Positions 1 to 11,486 of a stretch of DNA of 64,000 nucleotides are shown piece after piece. The notes below the pieces were generated by a model. That model ran no database searches. It was given only the letters and a program-made list of their open reading frames with translations, and had not been told where the DNA came from. Origin of the DNA: Arenicola marina (Eukaryota; Annelida; Polychaeta; Arenicolidae); NCBI GenBank assembly GCA_964019135.1, contig OZ025252.1, positions 9,316,823 through 9,380,822 of the forward strand. Direction: 5' to 3'. The first letter of the stretch is position 1; each line of letters opens with the position of its first letter. The translations under genes and the position numbers were made by a program.

Positions 1-873
1 CCCGTCCTTAGACTAGGTCCCCAGTCCGTATAGTGGGTCCCCCGTCCGTAGACTGGGTCCCCCGTCCGTAGACTGGGTCCCCCCGTCCATAGACTGGGTC
101 CCCCCGTCCGTAGACTGGGTCCCCCGTCCGTAGACTAGGTCCCCAGTCCGTAGACTGGGTCGACCGTTCGTAGACTGGGTCCCCCGTCCGTGGACTGGGT
201 CCCCCGTCCGTAGACTGGGTCCCCCGTCCGTAGACTGGGTCCCCCGTCCGTAGACTGGGTCCCCCGTCCGTAGACTGGGTCCCCCGTTCATAGACTGGGT
301 CCCCCGTCCGTAGACTGGGTCCCCCGTCCGTAGACTAGGTCCCCAGTCCGTAGACTGGGTCCCCCGTTCATAGACTGGGTCCCCGCCCGTAGACTGGGTC
401 CCCCGTCCGTAGACTGGGTCCCCCGTCCGTAGACTGGGTCTCCTGTCCATAGTCCTCCGTCCGTAGACTGGGTCCCCCCGTCCATAGACGTAGACTGGGT
501 CCCCTCGTCCGTAGACTGGGTCCCCCGTCCGTAGACTGGGTCTCCTGTCCATAGTCCCCCGTCCGTAGACTGGGTTCCCCGTCCGCAGACTGGGTCTCCT
601 GTCCATAGTCCCCCGTCCGTAGACTGGGTCCCCCGTCCGTAGACTGGGTCTCCTGTCCATAGTCCTTCGTCCGTAGACTGGGTCCCCCCGTCCATAGACG
701 TAGACTGGGTCCCCTCGTCCGTAGACTGGGTCCCCCGTCCGTAGACTGGGTCTCCTGTCCATAGTCCCCCGTCCGTAGACTGGGTCCCCCCGTCCATAGA
801 CGTAGACTGGGTCCCCTCGTCCGTAGACTGGGTCCCCTCGTCCGTAGACTGGGTCCCCTCGTCCGTAGACTAG
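1..873. repeat. 20-bp minisatellite array, runs off the window start
   Basis: The unit is about 20 bp with core GTCCGTAGACTGGGTCCCCC, interspersed with 12-13 bp partial units (TGTCCATAGTCC). About 43 copies are in view. The open frames across it on both strands come from the repeat and are not genes. Confidence 0.97.
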
Positions 874-1940
874 GCAAACCCATTGCCTTGCATCCTATTT
901 CCCGATACATTGTTGTTTCGACTCCGATTCTCGCGATTTGACGAACAGATGCTAAACCGTCCTACCAACATTCCATTCAACTAATCGAATCGAAAATCAT
1001 ATGGTACCGGGCGATATGGTAGGCGGTACCACAGGAAGTAGTTTATGTCACATCCTCAGCACGTGACCCCTCTGTCTGACTGCCCCCCCCCCCCCCACCA
1101 CCACCCACTCGTCACGGCATCGAGTCGTCTGTGACCTTACTGTAACTTTATGACCAGCACCTTTAGGGCATTGCTGTGGGCGTTTCAGCCATTAATAGAA
1201 CGGAGCATCGGAAAACTTCTGACAAATTTAACAAGATGGTCGACGAGTTGACGAGACAAGGGAGAGATCTATGGTAGTACAACATGGTATGCCTTCCTGG
1301 GGGGTTAGGCGTTAATCGTTGAGAAATAGTTAAATGTGTTCTTTTCACATGTGTCCATATATGACATGGCTTCCTCGTCGGCAGTGTATGAATAACAAAA
1401 AGAGTCCGGCAGAGATCACCCCGCGGGTTCCCCAGGTATAGACATGGTCAGATATAAAGGCAGAGCCACGGGCAGGTAGGTCTGTACCGGATCACCTCCC
1501 CACCCCCCCTCCTCTCCCCCCACCCGGCTGCCGTCGCCGCAGCCGGATCCAGAATTGACCGCCGGGACGGTGGCCCTACACCGTCGGTCCGTGACCGGAA
1601 TGCCAACCAAGGTCGACCAGTGATCCCTTCACTATATATTTCACCGGGTGCCGCGATCACTCAATCGATCCATCAACTCTTAGCAAAAACACGTGTGGTT
1701 TATAACCAAAGCCGGGCGAGGCCGGTTATCAACAGGAAACACACGGCAATGTGAAGGGTCGGAAGAAGGGGGAGAGCCTTGGGGTAGGGCATCCCTCCCT
1801 CGTCCGCCGGTGGACGGGAGGGGGTGCCGAGGGAGGGGGGGGGGGGCTTCTGGGGGGAGAGGGTGCAAGGGCTGGGCTCCAGCAGGAGACTGCAGACGGA
1901 CTGACCGATGTTTGGAGCGGCGGAGGGTAGTGGGGCAGTG
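874..1940. other. Unique sequence, no gene recognised
   Basis: Mixed composition with C-rich and G-rich tracts at 1083-1098 and 1500-1530. There is a Pro-rich minus-strand frame next to the gap (1690-1940) with a possible donor GTCAGT, but nothing I can call an exon. No array is present. Confidence 0.6.
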
Positions 1941-2140
1941 NNNNNNNNNNNNNNNNNNNNNNNNNNNNNNNNNNNNNNNNNNNNNNNNNNNNNNNNNNNN
2001 NNNNNNNNNNNNNNNNNNNNNNNNNNNNNNNNNNNNNNNNNNNNNNNNNNNNNNNNNNNNNNNNNNNNNNNNNNNNNNNNNNNNNNNNNNNNNNNNNNNN
2101 NNNNNNNNNNNNNNNNNNNNNNNNNNNNNNNNNNNNNNNN
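1941..2140. other. Assembly gap (200 N)
   Basis: Exactly 200 N characters, a typical fixed-size scaffold gap, so the true distance is unknown. Confidence 1.
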
Positions 2141-3119
2141 GCAATTGTTTAATGACATTTGCTAGCGAGGCCGAATCTTTGTCCACAAGTGGGCCATCTC
2201 ACTGATTCTTGCACTGTACAACACTTGTCCACCACCCCTCTTACAGCCTAATAACCTTCAAAATGACCTTGCGCGATGCAGACGCCTTACCTCGACCGCG
2301 TGGTCGTCTTTGCAAAACGAAATAAAAAACAACAAGTTTTAGATCCAGATTAAATCCAGAAGTGCCGGCGTTGAGGTCACCTACCTAGTCAGTGATCTGC
2401 GGGTGTCCCTTCTGGAGTAGGGCTCGGATCCGGGCTTAGCGAACACCGGAGCCACCTTATTGTGTTTCCGGCACGGGTCCTGGGGGGAACATGTCCGGAA
2501 AGCCATGTTTCACGCCAGGAGGGTGAGGAACGGAAGAGGTGGATGGGTGGCGGGGGGGGGGGGGAGCTCTTGCTGAAACCTTCGCCGAGACACTGAGACA
2601 GAATGGAGACAGGGGCAGAGGGAGGAGGGGGGAGAGGTTAATGCCAGCGCGTGAGGGGGGTAATCCGACAGGCTGTGGGCCTAGGTCCCTGGGTATTATC
2701 CATGGTGATCACTGGTACAGGACAGCAGCATCAACGACGTTAATGATGGAAGACGTGTGTGTGATCACTGCTGGTCGGAGGGAGCGCCCCCTGACGGCAG
2801 TCCGTCAAAGTGTCTGACTGGTCGTCCGTCAATACCTGCGGCGCGGGGCCGGCCGGTGTCCTCACCCCCCACCCCCCCTCCCCCGCCAACCCCTAACCAC
2901 GTGGGCGCATGCCCCCAGGCCCAGTCTATAGTGTCGCGTGGTGGCCTAGCCGTGCGTGTCCAAGTGGGCCGAAGTCTGGGCGCAGGCGCCGCTCCTTCTT
3001 GCCCGTCCAGCCACCCTCACCCTCACCCCTATCCCCAATCCCACCGCGACGGAGGACCGCGGGACCCCACCACCACCTTCCCCCATCAGCACTGCTGCCC
3101 GGTTGGCTGGCCCGCCCGC
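2141..3119. other. Unique sequence, no gene recognised
   Basis: No array or convincing exon on either strand. Poly-G at 2550-2565 and poly-C stretches at 2861-2883 are the only notable tracts. Confidence 0.6.
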
Positions 3120-4265
3120 TTCACCACTGGCCCCCCTCACACCACTGGACCCCTCACACCACTGGACCCCCTCACACCACCGGACCCCCCTCACGAGCGA
3201 ACCCCTCTCACACCACTGGACCCCCTCACACCACTGGACCCCCTCACACCACTGGACCCCCCTCACGAGCGAACCCCTCTCACACCACTGGACCCCCTCA
3301 CACCACTGGACCCCCTCACACCACCGGACCCCCCTCACACCACTGGACCCCCTCACACCACTGGACCCCCTCACACCACCGGACCCCTCACACCACTGGA
3401 CCCCTCTCGCACCACTGGACCCCTCCCACACCACCGGACCCCCTCACACCACCGGACCCCCCTTACCACTAGACCCCCCTCACACCACTGGACCCCCTCA
3501 CACCACCGGACCCCCCTCACACCACTGGACCCCCTCACACCACTGGACCCTCCTCACACCACTGGACCCCCTCACACCACTGGACCCCCCTCACACCATT
3601 GGACCCCCCTCACACCACCGGACCCCCCTCACACCACTGGACCCCCTCACACCACTGGACCCCCCTCACACCAGTGGACCCCCCTCACACCACCGGACCC
3701 CCCTCACACCACTGGACCCCTCTCACACCACTGGACCCCCTCACACCACCGGACCCCCTCACACCACTGGACTCCCTCACACCACCGGACCCCCCTCACA
3801 CCACTGGACCCCCTCACACCACTGGACCCCCTCACACCACTGGAGCCCCCTCACACCACCGGACCCCCCTTGACACTAGACCCCCCTCACACCACTGGAC
3901 CCCACCATAAACCACTGGACCCCTCTCACACCACCGGACCCCCCTCACACCACTGGACCCCCTCACACCACCGGACCCCCTCACACCACCGGACCCCCCT
4001 CACACCACTGGACCCCCTCACACCATCGGACCCCCCTTACCACTAGACCCCCCTCACACCACCGGACCGCCCTCTCACCACTGGACCCCCCTCACAACAA
4101 CGGACCCCCCTCACACCATGCCACCCCCCTGACCACCGGACTCTCCTCACACCACTGGACCCCCCTCACACCACAGGACCCCTCTCACACCACTGAACCC
4201 CCCTCACACCACTGGACCCCTTCACACCACCGAACCCCTCACACCACCGAACCCCCCTCACACCA
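3120..4265. repeat. 17-18 bp C-rich minisatellite
   Basis: Core CCCCTCACACCACTGGA, about 65 copies with a TGGA/CGGA alternation. Two copies carry a CTCACGAGCGAA variant (about 3190 and 3265), spaced about 75 bp apart, indicating a local higher-order duplication. Confidence 0.97.
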
Positions 4266-4630
4266 CCGCAACACATGCAACGAAACAAGATTTACGCACT
4301 CCCCGCCCCCCCCCCCCCCACCACCCAAATATAGTTGCCCCAAACACTGGAGAACCCGCTCTCATCAATTCGCTGAGCGGTGATGTGAACCAATCAGCGC
4401 GGTATCTCTCCGCTAGGGGTCCCCACCATCCATGTGACGGCGCCAGGGAGTATCATGTTACCCCATTGTCCCCATGGTGTTGGTGAGGTGGATTGGGGAT
4501 TCACGTGGGGAGGCTTGTCTCTTATCGGGTGGAGGGGCGGGGGCGGGCGGGGGGTACATACAGATATTCATCTCTGCAGATAATTACCGTTAACAAGATC
4601 AAATGTTGTATCCACTTTTAAAAATACGTA
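4266..4630. other. Short unique spacer between arrays
   Basis: Unique sequence with a C run at 4308-4319 and a G-rich tract near 4530-4553. No gene seen. Confidence 0.6.
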
Positions 4631-6820
4631 TCGACAGTCATATGATCATGTGCCGATAGTCATATAGGTGTATTGACAGTCATATGATGACGTGCCGATA
4701 GTCATATAGGTGTATTGACAGTCATATGATGACGTGCCGATAGTCATATAGGTGTATTGACAGTCATATGACCATGTGCCGATAGTCATATAGGTGTATT
4801 GACAGTCATATGATGACGTGCCGATAGTCATATAGGTGTATTGACAGTCATATGATGACGTGCCGATAGTCATATAGGTGTATTGACAGTCATATGACCA
4901 TGTGCCGATAGTCATATAGGTTTATTGACAGTCATATGATCATGTGCCGATAGTCATATAGGTGTATTGACAGTCATATGATCATGTGCCGATAGTCATA
5001 TAGGTGTATTGACAGTCGTATGATCATGTGCCGATAGTCATATAGGTTTATTGACAGTCATATGATCATGTGCCGATAGTCATATAGGTGTATTGACAGT
5101 CATATGACCATGTGCCGATAGTCATATAGGTTTATTGACAGTCATATGATCATGTGCCGATAGTCATATAGGTGTATTGACAGTCATATGACCATGTGCC
5201 GATAGTCATATAGGTTTATTGACAGTCATATGATCATGTGCCGATAGTCATATAGGTGTATTGACAGTCATATGATCATGTGCCGATAGTCATATAGGTT
5301 TATTGACAGTCATATGATCATGTGCCGATAGTCATATAGGTGTATTGACAGTCATATGATCATGTGCCGATAGTCATATAGGTGTATTGACAGTCATATG
5401 ATCATGTGCCGATAGTCATATAGGTTTATTGACAGTCATATGATCATGTGCCGATAGTCATATAGGTTTATTGACAGTCATATGATCATGTGCCGATAGT
5501 CATATAGGTTTATTGACAGTCATATGATCACGTGCCGATAGTCAGATAGGTGTATTGACAGTCATATGACCATGTGCCGATAGTCATATAGGTTTATTGA
5601 CAGTCATATGATCATGTGCCGATAGTCATATAGGTGTATTGACAGTCATATGACCATGTGCCGATAGTCATATAGGTGTATTGACAGTCATATGATCATG
5701 TGCCGATAGTCATGTAAGTTTATTGACAGTCATATGATCATGTGCCGATAGTCATATAGGTTTATTGACAGTCATATGATCATGTGCCGATAGTCATATA
5801 GGTTTATTGACAGTCATATGATCATGTGCCGATAGTCATGTAAGTGTATTGACAGTCATATGATGACGTGCCGATAGTCATATAGGTGTATTGACAGTCA
5901 TATGACCATGTGCCGATAGTCATATAGGTTTATTGACAGTCATATGACCATGTGCCGATAGTCAGATAGGTTTATTGACAGTCATATGACCATGTGCCGA
6001 TAGTCATATAGGTTTATTGACAGTCATATCACCATGTGCCGATAGTCATGTAAGTGTATTGACAGTCATATGATCATGTGCCGATAGTGATATAGGTTTA
6101 TTGACAGTCATATGATCATGTGCCGATAGTCATATAGGTGTATTGACAGTCATATGATCATGTGCCGATAGTCGTAAAGGTTTATTGACAGTCATATGAT
6201 CATTTTCCGATAGTCATATAGGTGTATTGACAGTCATATGATGACGTGCCGATAGCCATATAGGTTTATTGACAGTCGTATGACCATGTGCCGATAGCCA
6301 TATAGGTTTATTGACAGTCATATGACCATGTGCCGATAGTCATATAGGTTTATTGACAGTCATATGATCATGTGCCGATAGTCATATAGGTGTATTGACA
6401 GTCATATGATCATGTGCCGATAGTCATATAGGTTTATTGACAGTCATATGATCATGTGCCGATAGTCATATAGGTGTATTGACAGTCATATGATCATGTG
6501 CCGATAGTCATATAGGTTTATTGACAGTCATATGATCATGTGCCGATAGTCATATAGGTGTATTGACAGTCATATGATCATGTGCCGATAGTCATATAGG
6601 TGTATTGACAGTCATATGATCATGTGCCGATAGTCATATAGGTGTATTGACAGCCATATGATCATGTGCCGATAGTCATATAGGTGTATTGACAGTCATA
6701 TGATCATGTGCCGATAGTCATATAGGTTTATTGACAGTCATATGATCATGTGCCGATAGTCATATAGGTTTATTGACAGTCATATGATCATGTGCCGATA
6801 GTCATATAGGTTAATTGACA
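4631..6820. repeat. 42-bp AT-rich minisatellite
   Basis: About 52 units with cores TTGACAGTCATATGATCATG and GCCGATAGTCATATAGGT. Variants TGATGACG, TGACCATG and TGATCATG, and GGTGTA versus GGTTTA, are mixed along the array. Each unit contains CATATG, and the TGATCATG variants also contain TGATCA, so many palindromes lie in phase. Confidence 0.97.
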
Positions 6821-7965
6821 GAACAGAAAAGGAGACGCCACGAACGAAATGGTCCAATCGTCACCGATAGTATTAATGAGGTAGTAGGCTAATTCAAAAC
6901 CAATTTTATCAAAAGAAATAATAATATTTCACAATGTATGGATTCATTCTTGACTCCAATCCACAATCTTGACTCCAATCCACAATCTTGACTCCAATCC
7001 AGTCAGTTCCTGAAACACTTGGTATGGGTCCAGACATGGTCCCCATTGGCCTTCATAAAGGGAACTTACGTCTTTCAGACTTCTTACTTTTACACATTGA
7101 CTAGCTCACTAATATGGATAGGTGCTACCTAAAAAATGCGACCATATATTTATTAATTCAGATATTCCGAGGGGATACATCTAGATTCATATTCAAAATT
7201 AATCTCACTTCGGCTTGCGATAAGGAATATCTTTGGCGGGATGACGTATACCGTGCTTGTGGCATATCATTCGGTTGCTTAACTCCCATTGTGACGTCAT
7301 TATTATAACATTTTGACGTCACAAATACTCACTATGACAGCCGCAGCCGATGGGCGGTCACCAAGAGCGTTCTGCTTGGCAACAGACATTTAGCGCGTCG
7401 CTTATAAATTAACTTTAATTTGAAGTATACATCCAGTGTTAACAATGGAAAATGTATTCGTTAATTTTGTGGGGCAGCTGATTTAATTATTAAAGACATG
7501 ACATAATAGGCTTCGACCTCTCTTTACTTGAATATATTTATGTACAGCTGATATTTACTCCGAATCCGAAAACGTCTCATGGGGGCTGTTACGCGAAATG
7601 AAAGTCCTAAGCCTATGCTTGAAATGGACTTTGAATATGCATGCATGTTACCTTAAGAGCTCGCTTGCGCTCGCTATAATGTAGATGAGGGTATCGCGTA
7701 CCACTCGCAATAATGTAGTTCTAGTCGTCATAAGCCAACTCTGTCAGTGTTTGACGAGAACTCTCCTTTAACGTTAGCCGATAGCCCGGATTAAACACCC
7801 TTCCTGTGGATACACGGATAAACCCTCTCTGGGGATTAACGGATAGACCCTTCATGTGGATAAACCGATAGCAGGGTCTAGTTAGGGATCCACACCCCAG
7901 TCTGTCTGGGCCTACCCGTCAGCTAGAGTACCTACCCCTCTACCGTGCTGATGTGGTAGGGCCAG

Positions 7966-8155
7966 ATGCGCTGCGCCCACTGCCAGAAGGACATCCTCGC
8001 CGACCACTATCCAGACGCTAGAGTCCGCCACTATCCGCCAGTCCGCCGTTCAGGTCGCCCGAGACCCGACCGCATGATCCCCAGGTCACACCAGGCGCTC
8101 CCGCCCCCCTCCCCACCCCGCTTGCCCCAGCAGTTCACCGCCGGGCCACGGAGGT
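7966..8155 (+). CDS. Weak candidate exon or ORF on the plus strand
   Basis: An open frame begins MRCAHCQKDILADHYPDARV, with a CxxC pair at the start. It continues Arg/Pro-rich for 63 codons and runs into GTAACC, a usable donor right at the end of the Arg-rich tail. It could be the first exon of an opposite-strand gene or chance in GC-rich DNA. No homology was recognised and no acceptor or promoter was identified. Confidence 0.18.
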
Positions 8156-9449
8156 AACCACCCCCCTGCCCCCTCCCTCCCTCCCGCTAGAGTCCGTGTT
8201 TGGAGTCCAGAAGCCCCATGAAGAAAACCCCACTCCTAGTCCTTCAAAACACGAAGGCTGTCGCGGGTGTGTGGCAAAGTGCGGCTGGCACGGCCCCAGT
8301 TTAGCTGGTGCGACCTGCCTCGACCCCACCCCCCCATCCTTTGAGCACGCGATGGGTGCAACCCCCGGGGGGGGGGGGGTAGTCACATGGTAGCGATAGA
8401 CTACGGGTGGCCATCCCATGATTGTTACATATCTAAATCCCCTCGTTTAATTGCCACTGCGCGCCTTTATCTCGTGCTCCCACCCTGGCAACCCACCCTG
8501 GCCACACTGTATACACCGGGAACGGCGATACAACACTGACTGTCTAGCCAATGCCATAAGGCAAGGAAGGGCATGGATTTCATGGAGCGGCCGAGTTAGC
8601 TTCGCTCTACTTCCGATTGGGCGATATGAGGGCGGTCAGCCACTGGTCAAGGGCGTCCAACGACCTTCGCCTTGGTTAGGCGCCCTTGCTCCAAGTCCTT
8701 GTATTAGATATACATAATCGTATGGCCTATACGCCCGTTATCAACACCGATGATTGTTCACCGAATATTGGGTCCAAAATAGAAACATTGAATACGTGCA
8801 TTTTCCAAATGAGGAAAGCGTTAGCATTTAATTAAACATTGTGTGCGTGCCGTTCACCCCGACTCTGTGAAGCTGTTACCAAACAGTCGTGCGTAACTTA
8901 AGCCACTGTTATGAATACTGCCCCCAGAGCCGTTCTGAATATCCAAATTATTGTATAGGGTTAACACCCCCCCCCCCCCATCCTTCCCTATACACACCCC
9001 GTCCACCCAGGCAAGGTTCTACAGCACGTGACATGTTTGTCGGCACCTGTGTTGGTGTCTCGTCGCCCGGGGCTATTTGTGTACAACATACCTGTCTGCA
9101 AACAGAGTCGCTGCCTGCCGAGATATAAGCAAATGACGCTCTCTTCCAAGCATTCTATTTGGTAACGCTATTCGTGACGGGCACTGGACGCACTGAACCC
9201 CATGCGAAATATACACCGCTCGAAATAATTAAGGGAGCACAAACTCAACACCCCCAAAACAAGCATAAATGTTTAAATTTATTCTGGATTATTAGATATA
9301 TACAACATCAATTTTACAACTAAGAACATGATTGCTACCAGGCAATCTGTCATTTTGACTCGGTGGTAAACTTAATATTGTGCATATCTTATAACCGAGA
9401 CATTTATAGAACAATTATTTGTGCCTCTTTTGGGGTGATTTTGTCTTAC

Positions 9450-9508
9450 CCGAGAATAAACACGGAACTCCCGATGTCCGAAATGTCAAAAACCACATCT
9501 CCGGCGAG
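9450..9508 (-). CDS. Weak candidate exon: LAGDVVFDISDIGSSVFIL
   Basis: Minus strand acceptor TGGCTGCAG and donor GTAAGA flank 59 bp. Frame 0 reads LAGDVVFDISDIGSSVFIL, which looks coding. The phase left by exon 21 would give a different, less convincing frame, so another exon would have to lie between. The acceptor region is tandemly duplicated once just upstream (9507-9568). Confidence 0.22.
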
Positions 9509-9937
9509 CTGCAGCCACCGAGAGAGCCACATGGGTGGCGAGCTGCAGCCACTGAGAGAGCCACATGGGTGGGAGCCGTCAGCGCATGATGACGTCACAG
9601 AAGCTGAGGTGTGATGGGTGCACCACGAGGAAGGCTTCCTGGGGGACCGCCCCACCCGCTCCTCCACGAGCTTCGCTCCTCCAAGAGCTTCGTCAAGACA
9701 ATCGAAGCACGGTGCGTGGCGCGATAACCCGTCCACGGGGCCTACAAGCTCGCCTCACATGGCGTTCTTCACTTCTTAAGACATAAACGTCCGAAAGAAC
9801 GCCTAGCAGGGTCTTGATCTGATGTTAACGGGATCAACTCCGCTGTCACTATCTGGAGTGGTCTTATCGCTGTGCACTGTACATAGGCCACAGTTCTGTC
9901 GTGTATGTGGCCAATAGGGCGTCACGTCATGCCAGAC

Positions 9938-11232
9938 CAGAGGGGGGGGGGCGTGGCGTGAGACCCGTACCGCCAGACCAGAGGGGGGGGGGGCGTGGCG
10001 TGAGCGTGGCGTGAGACCCGTACCGCCAGACCAGAGGGGGTGGCGGCGTGGCGTGAGACCCGTACCGCCAGACCAGAGGGGGTGGCGGCGTGGCGTGCGA
10101 CCTGTACCGCCAGACCAGAGGGAGGGGGGGGGCGGCGTGGCGTGCGACCTGTACCGCCAGACCAGAGGGAGGGGGGGGGCGGCGTGGCGTGAGACCTGTA
10201 CCGCCAGACCAGAGGGAGGGGGGGGGCGGCGTGGCGTGAGACCTGTACCGCCAGACCAGAGGGGGTGGCGGCGTGGCGTGCGACCTGTACCGCCAGACCA
10301 GAGGGAGGGGGTGGCGGCGTGGCGTGAGACCTGTACCGCCAGACCAGAGGGAGGGGGGGGGCGGCGTGGCGTGAGACCTGTACCGCCAGACCAGAGGGGG
10401 TGGCGGCGTGGCGTGCGACCCGTACCGCCAGACCAGAGGGGGTGGCGGCGTGGCGTGCGACCTGTACCGCCAGACCAGAGGGGGGGGGGGGGGCGGCGTG
10501 GCGTGAGACCCGTACCGCCAGACCAGAGGGGGGGGGGGGCGGCGTGGCGTGAGACCCGTACCGCCAGACCAGAGGGGGTGGCGGCGTGGCGTGAGACCTG
10601 TACCGCCAGACCAGAGGGGGTGGCGGCGTGGCGTGACACCCGTACCGCCAGACCAGAGGGGGGGGGGGCGTGGCGTGAGACCTGTACCGCCAGACCAGAG
10701 GGGGTGGCGGCGTGGCGTGAGACCTGTACCGCCAGACCAGAGGGGAGGGGGTGGCGGCTTGGCGTGAGACCTGTACCGCCAGACCAGAGGGGAGGGGGTG
10801 GCGGCTTGGCGTGAGACCTGTACCGCCAGACCAGAGGGAGGGGGGGGGGGCGTGGCGTGAGACCTGTACCGCCAGACCAGAGGGGGTGGCGGCGTGGCGT
10901 GAGACCTGTACCGCCAGACCAGAGGGGGTGTCGGCGTGGCGTGAGACCCGTACCGCCAGACCAGAGGGGGGGGGGGCGTGGCGTGAGACCTGTACCGCCA
11001 GACCAGAGGGAGGTGGGGGGGCGGCATGGCGTGAGACCTGTCCCGCCAGACCAGAGGGGGTGGCGGCGTGGCGTGAGACCTGTCCCGCCAGACCAGAGGG
11101 GGTGGCGGCGTGGCGTGAGACCTGTCCCGCCAGACCAGAGGGGGTGGCGGCGTGGCGTGAGACCTGTCCCGCCAGACCAGAGGGGGTGGCGGCGTGGCGT
11201 GAGACCTGTCCCGCCAGACCAGAGGGGGTGGT
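9938..11232. repeat. 37-48 bp GC-rich minisatellite
   Basis: About 31 units with cores GTACCGCCAGACCAGAGGG and GGCGTGGCGTGAGACC, separated by a G-rich stretch of variable length that accounts for unit-length variation. The last five units carry GTCCCGCC instead of GTACCGCC, so the right edge is a distinct subfamily. Long open frames here on both strands are repeat artefacts. Confidence 0.96.
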
Positions 11233-11432
11233 ATTCATAAACATTCGGCGAGCGCCTATCGTGTCGAAAATAGAAACATATTGGTGGCATATCCTGACTA
11301 TATATTGTACCAAAGATCATTTCTGGATTATGAGTTCGATGGCCGCGAGATACTCCAACGGAAAGACACGTGCGTGCGCAGCTGGCGCCATGTTTATGAA
11401 GCGGCCCAGTCTTCAGCGTACATTGTACTTAC

Positions 11433-11486
11433 TTGGCCTGGATGATTCGCTCCAGCTCCGTGCTGCTCTGGCGCTCCATCTCCAGG
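11433..11486 (-). CDS. Probable kinesin exon 21: helical [17 protein letters not shown]
   Basis: Acceptor CTGTGTTTACAG and donor GTAAGT are both strong. In the phase required by exon 20 it reads [17 protein letters not shown], an amphipathic coiled-coil-like helix. The other two frames are poor. It ends with AA (phase 2). I found no convincing next exon in 1-11432. Confidence 0.7.

Larger units (their letters stand above)
6821..9937. other. Unique AT-rich then mixed sequence, no confident gene
   Basis: A triplicated 19-bp element (core CAATCTTGACTCCAATCCA) sits at 6955-7000. A loose repeat of GGATAAACC-like words lies at 7800-7870. A 34-bp element is duplicated at 9502-9570. It contains the two weak exon candidates listed separately. 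A plus-strand frame at 7114-7308 has no recognisable family and is probably chance. Confidence 0.55.

Noticed and set aside
1-910. Overlapping frames of 169-249 codons at the window start
   Set aside because: Stop-free 20-bp minisatellite.
1690-1940. Pro-rich minus-strand frame beside the gap with a GTCAGT
   Set aside because: Low-complexity composition, truncated by the N run and without an identifiable acceptor or homology.
2757-4046. Pro-rich 429-codon plus-strand frame
   Set aside because: Mostly the C-rich 17-18 bp array; other frames are equally open.
4631-6820. CRISPR-like regular spacing
   Set aside because: Units are contiguous with no unique spacers, the context is a spliced eukaryotic gene, and no cas genes are present.
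9803-11320. Open frames of up to 505 codons in the GC-rich array
   Set aside because: Repeat artefact on both strands; no domain and no flanking coding sequence.
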